From Paenibacillus polymyxa (GTDB lineage Bacteria > Bacillota > Bacilli > Paenibacillales > Paenibacillaceae), in the NCBI RefSeq assembly GCF_001719045.1, contig NZ_CP015423.1:5207501-5271500 (forward strand): 64,000 bases of DNA, written 5' to 3'. Of this stretch, positions 63,515 to 64,000 are shown piece by piece (the first letter of the stretch is position 1; each line of letters begins with the position of its first letter). The notes beneath the pieces are model-generated. The model saw nothing but the letters and a program-made list of their open reading frames with translations, did not search any database and was not told the origin of the DNA. Made by a program: the position numbers and the translations under genes.

Positions 63515-64000
63515 TTAGTGTACTGTGTTCAAGCGATCAAAGGTAGCTACCGAGTCTGCTTGGGTATAGACATAAGGGGATTCTGGTTGCTCGACAGCGG
63601 TTATTTTTTCGGATCGAATTTCAAGTACCGGAACGTTGCCCTTTTGTGTGGCATGCAGTGTTCCTTCAATGGTCACCCAGGTATCCTTGTCAAAGGACGG
63701 GGCCTTCTGGGATTGGACGATGATCCCGAATGGCATGGCATCGGCAGTACAGCACATGACGAGGAATCTTCCTACTGCAAATAGGCCTTTACCCGGCAGG
63801 TTGTCGTCTTTATAGACAAAGCCAGTCACCTGTACTTTTTTTCCTTCAAAAGCTTGTTTATATAACTCAATGGCGCCAATAGTTTCGGAGAAAATCTCCG
63901 GCTTGATCTGTATGATAGGTTGCTGATACAGGCGTTTCGCCAGCTCGGCGAATTCTACATTGTACTTGTCAGGCGGAACGAACAGCTTATCCAGCGTTTC
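63515..64000 (-). CDS. DUF1980/YcgQ-like protein, C-terminal part (5' end outside window)
   Basis: The frame runs open to the window edge, giving 161 residues of the C-terminus. It starts in the window with ETLDKLFVPPDKYNVEFAEL. The core has two OB-like halves with VQVTGFVYKDD, FLVMCCTADAMPFGIIV and WVTIEGTLHATQKGNVPVL; the CC-ADA-PFG motif is typical of the YcgQ/TIGR03943 family. These proteins occur with a YcgR-like permease and COG0523 GTPases and are thought to act in metal (zinc) uptake. The N-terminal membrane part and the promoter lie beyond the window. Confidence 0.75.
   Translation of the reverse strand, partial: ETLDKLFVPPDKYNVEFAELAKRLYQQPIIQIKPEIFSETIGAIELYKQAFEGKKVQVTGFVYKDDNLPGKGLFAVGRFLVMCCTADAMPFGIIVQSQKAPSFDKDTWVTIEGTLHATQKGNVPVLEIRSEKITAVEQPESPYVYTQADSVATFDRLNTVH

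Overview
The window looks like the chromosome of a Paenibacillus, most probably of the P. polymyxa group. This is an inference from the Gram-positive ribosome-binding sites, frequent TTG/GTG starts, two giant SLH-anchored surface proteins, Bacillus-type sulfur and zinc genes, and the style of the intrinsic terminators. I could run no database search.

Layout. 1-7.2 kb: a sulfur-scavenging block (FMN reductase SsuE, LysR regulator, polar amino-acid/cystine ABC transporter, flavin monooxygenase, M20 deacylase) resembling the B. subtilis ytm/yxe operons. 7.3-9.3 kb: a secreted zinc metalloprotease with a broken partial copy in front of it. 9.4-16.3 kb: a HTH regulator and a complete five-gene oligopeptide ABC transporter. 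16.4-18.1 kb: zinc-independent ribosomal protein S14 behind a Zur box, then a CDF metal transporter. 18.2-23.3 kb: a three-gene uronic-acid polysaccharide operon (heparinase II/III-like lyase, an unknown large protein, GH88 unsaturated glucuronyl hydrolase). 23.6-27.4 kb: RDD protein, a long palindromic intergenic element, a DinG/YpvA-like Fe-S helicase and small proteins. 27.6-29.7 kb: mccA-mccB (reverse transsulfuration). 29.9-32.7 kb: a large esterase-like protein. 32.7-34.0 kb: an intact IS3-family element sitting in the loop of a terminator.

34.0-49.4 kb is the most unusual part. Seven co-directional genes encode a secreted/membrane vWA protein, a 1129-aa tubulin/FtsZ-like protein, an unknown 788-aa protein, a second membrane vWA protein, a small unknown protein, a zinc-finger P-loop GTPase (DO-GTPase2-like) and a 1009-aa membrane protein resembling GTPase-associated protein 1. 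A divergent pair (a 50-aa membrane microprotein and a zinc-ribbon membrane protein) lies beside it. Tight spacing, two vWA proteins, a cytoskeletal-type GTPase and a regulatory GTPase suggest a membrane-associated multiprotein machine whose function is not established.

49.4-53.2 kb: a MarR/MFS efflux pair, an unknown gene, and a second zinc-sparing ribosomal operon (Zur box, L33, a frameshifted gene, type B L31). 53.3-62.3 kb: a possible 28-aa peptide gene, then two tandem S-layer-homology surface proteins with Ig/cadherin-like repeats, the first carrying five nearly identical 297-bp units. They are followed by a 63-nt 3' remnant of 5S rRNA and a strong terminator. 62.4-64 kb (minus strand): a COG0523 zinc GTPase and the C-terminal part of a DUF1980/YcgQ-like protein, again fitting zinc homeostasis.
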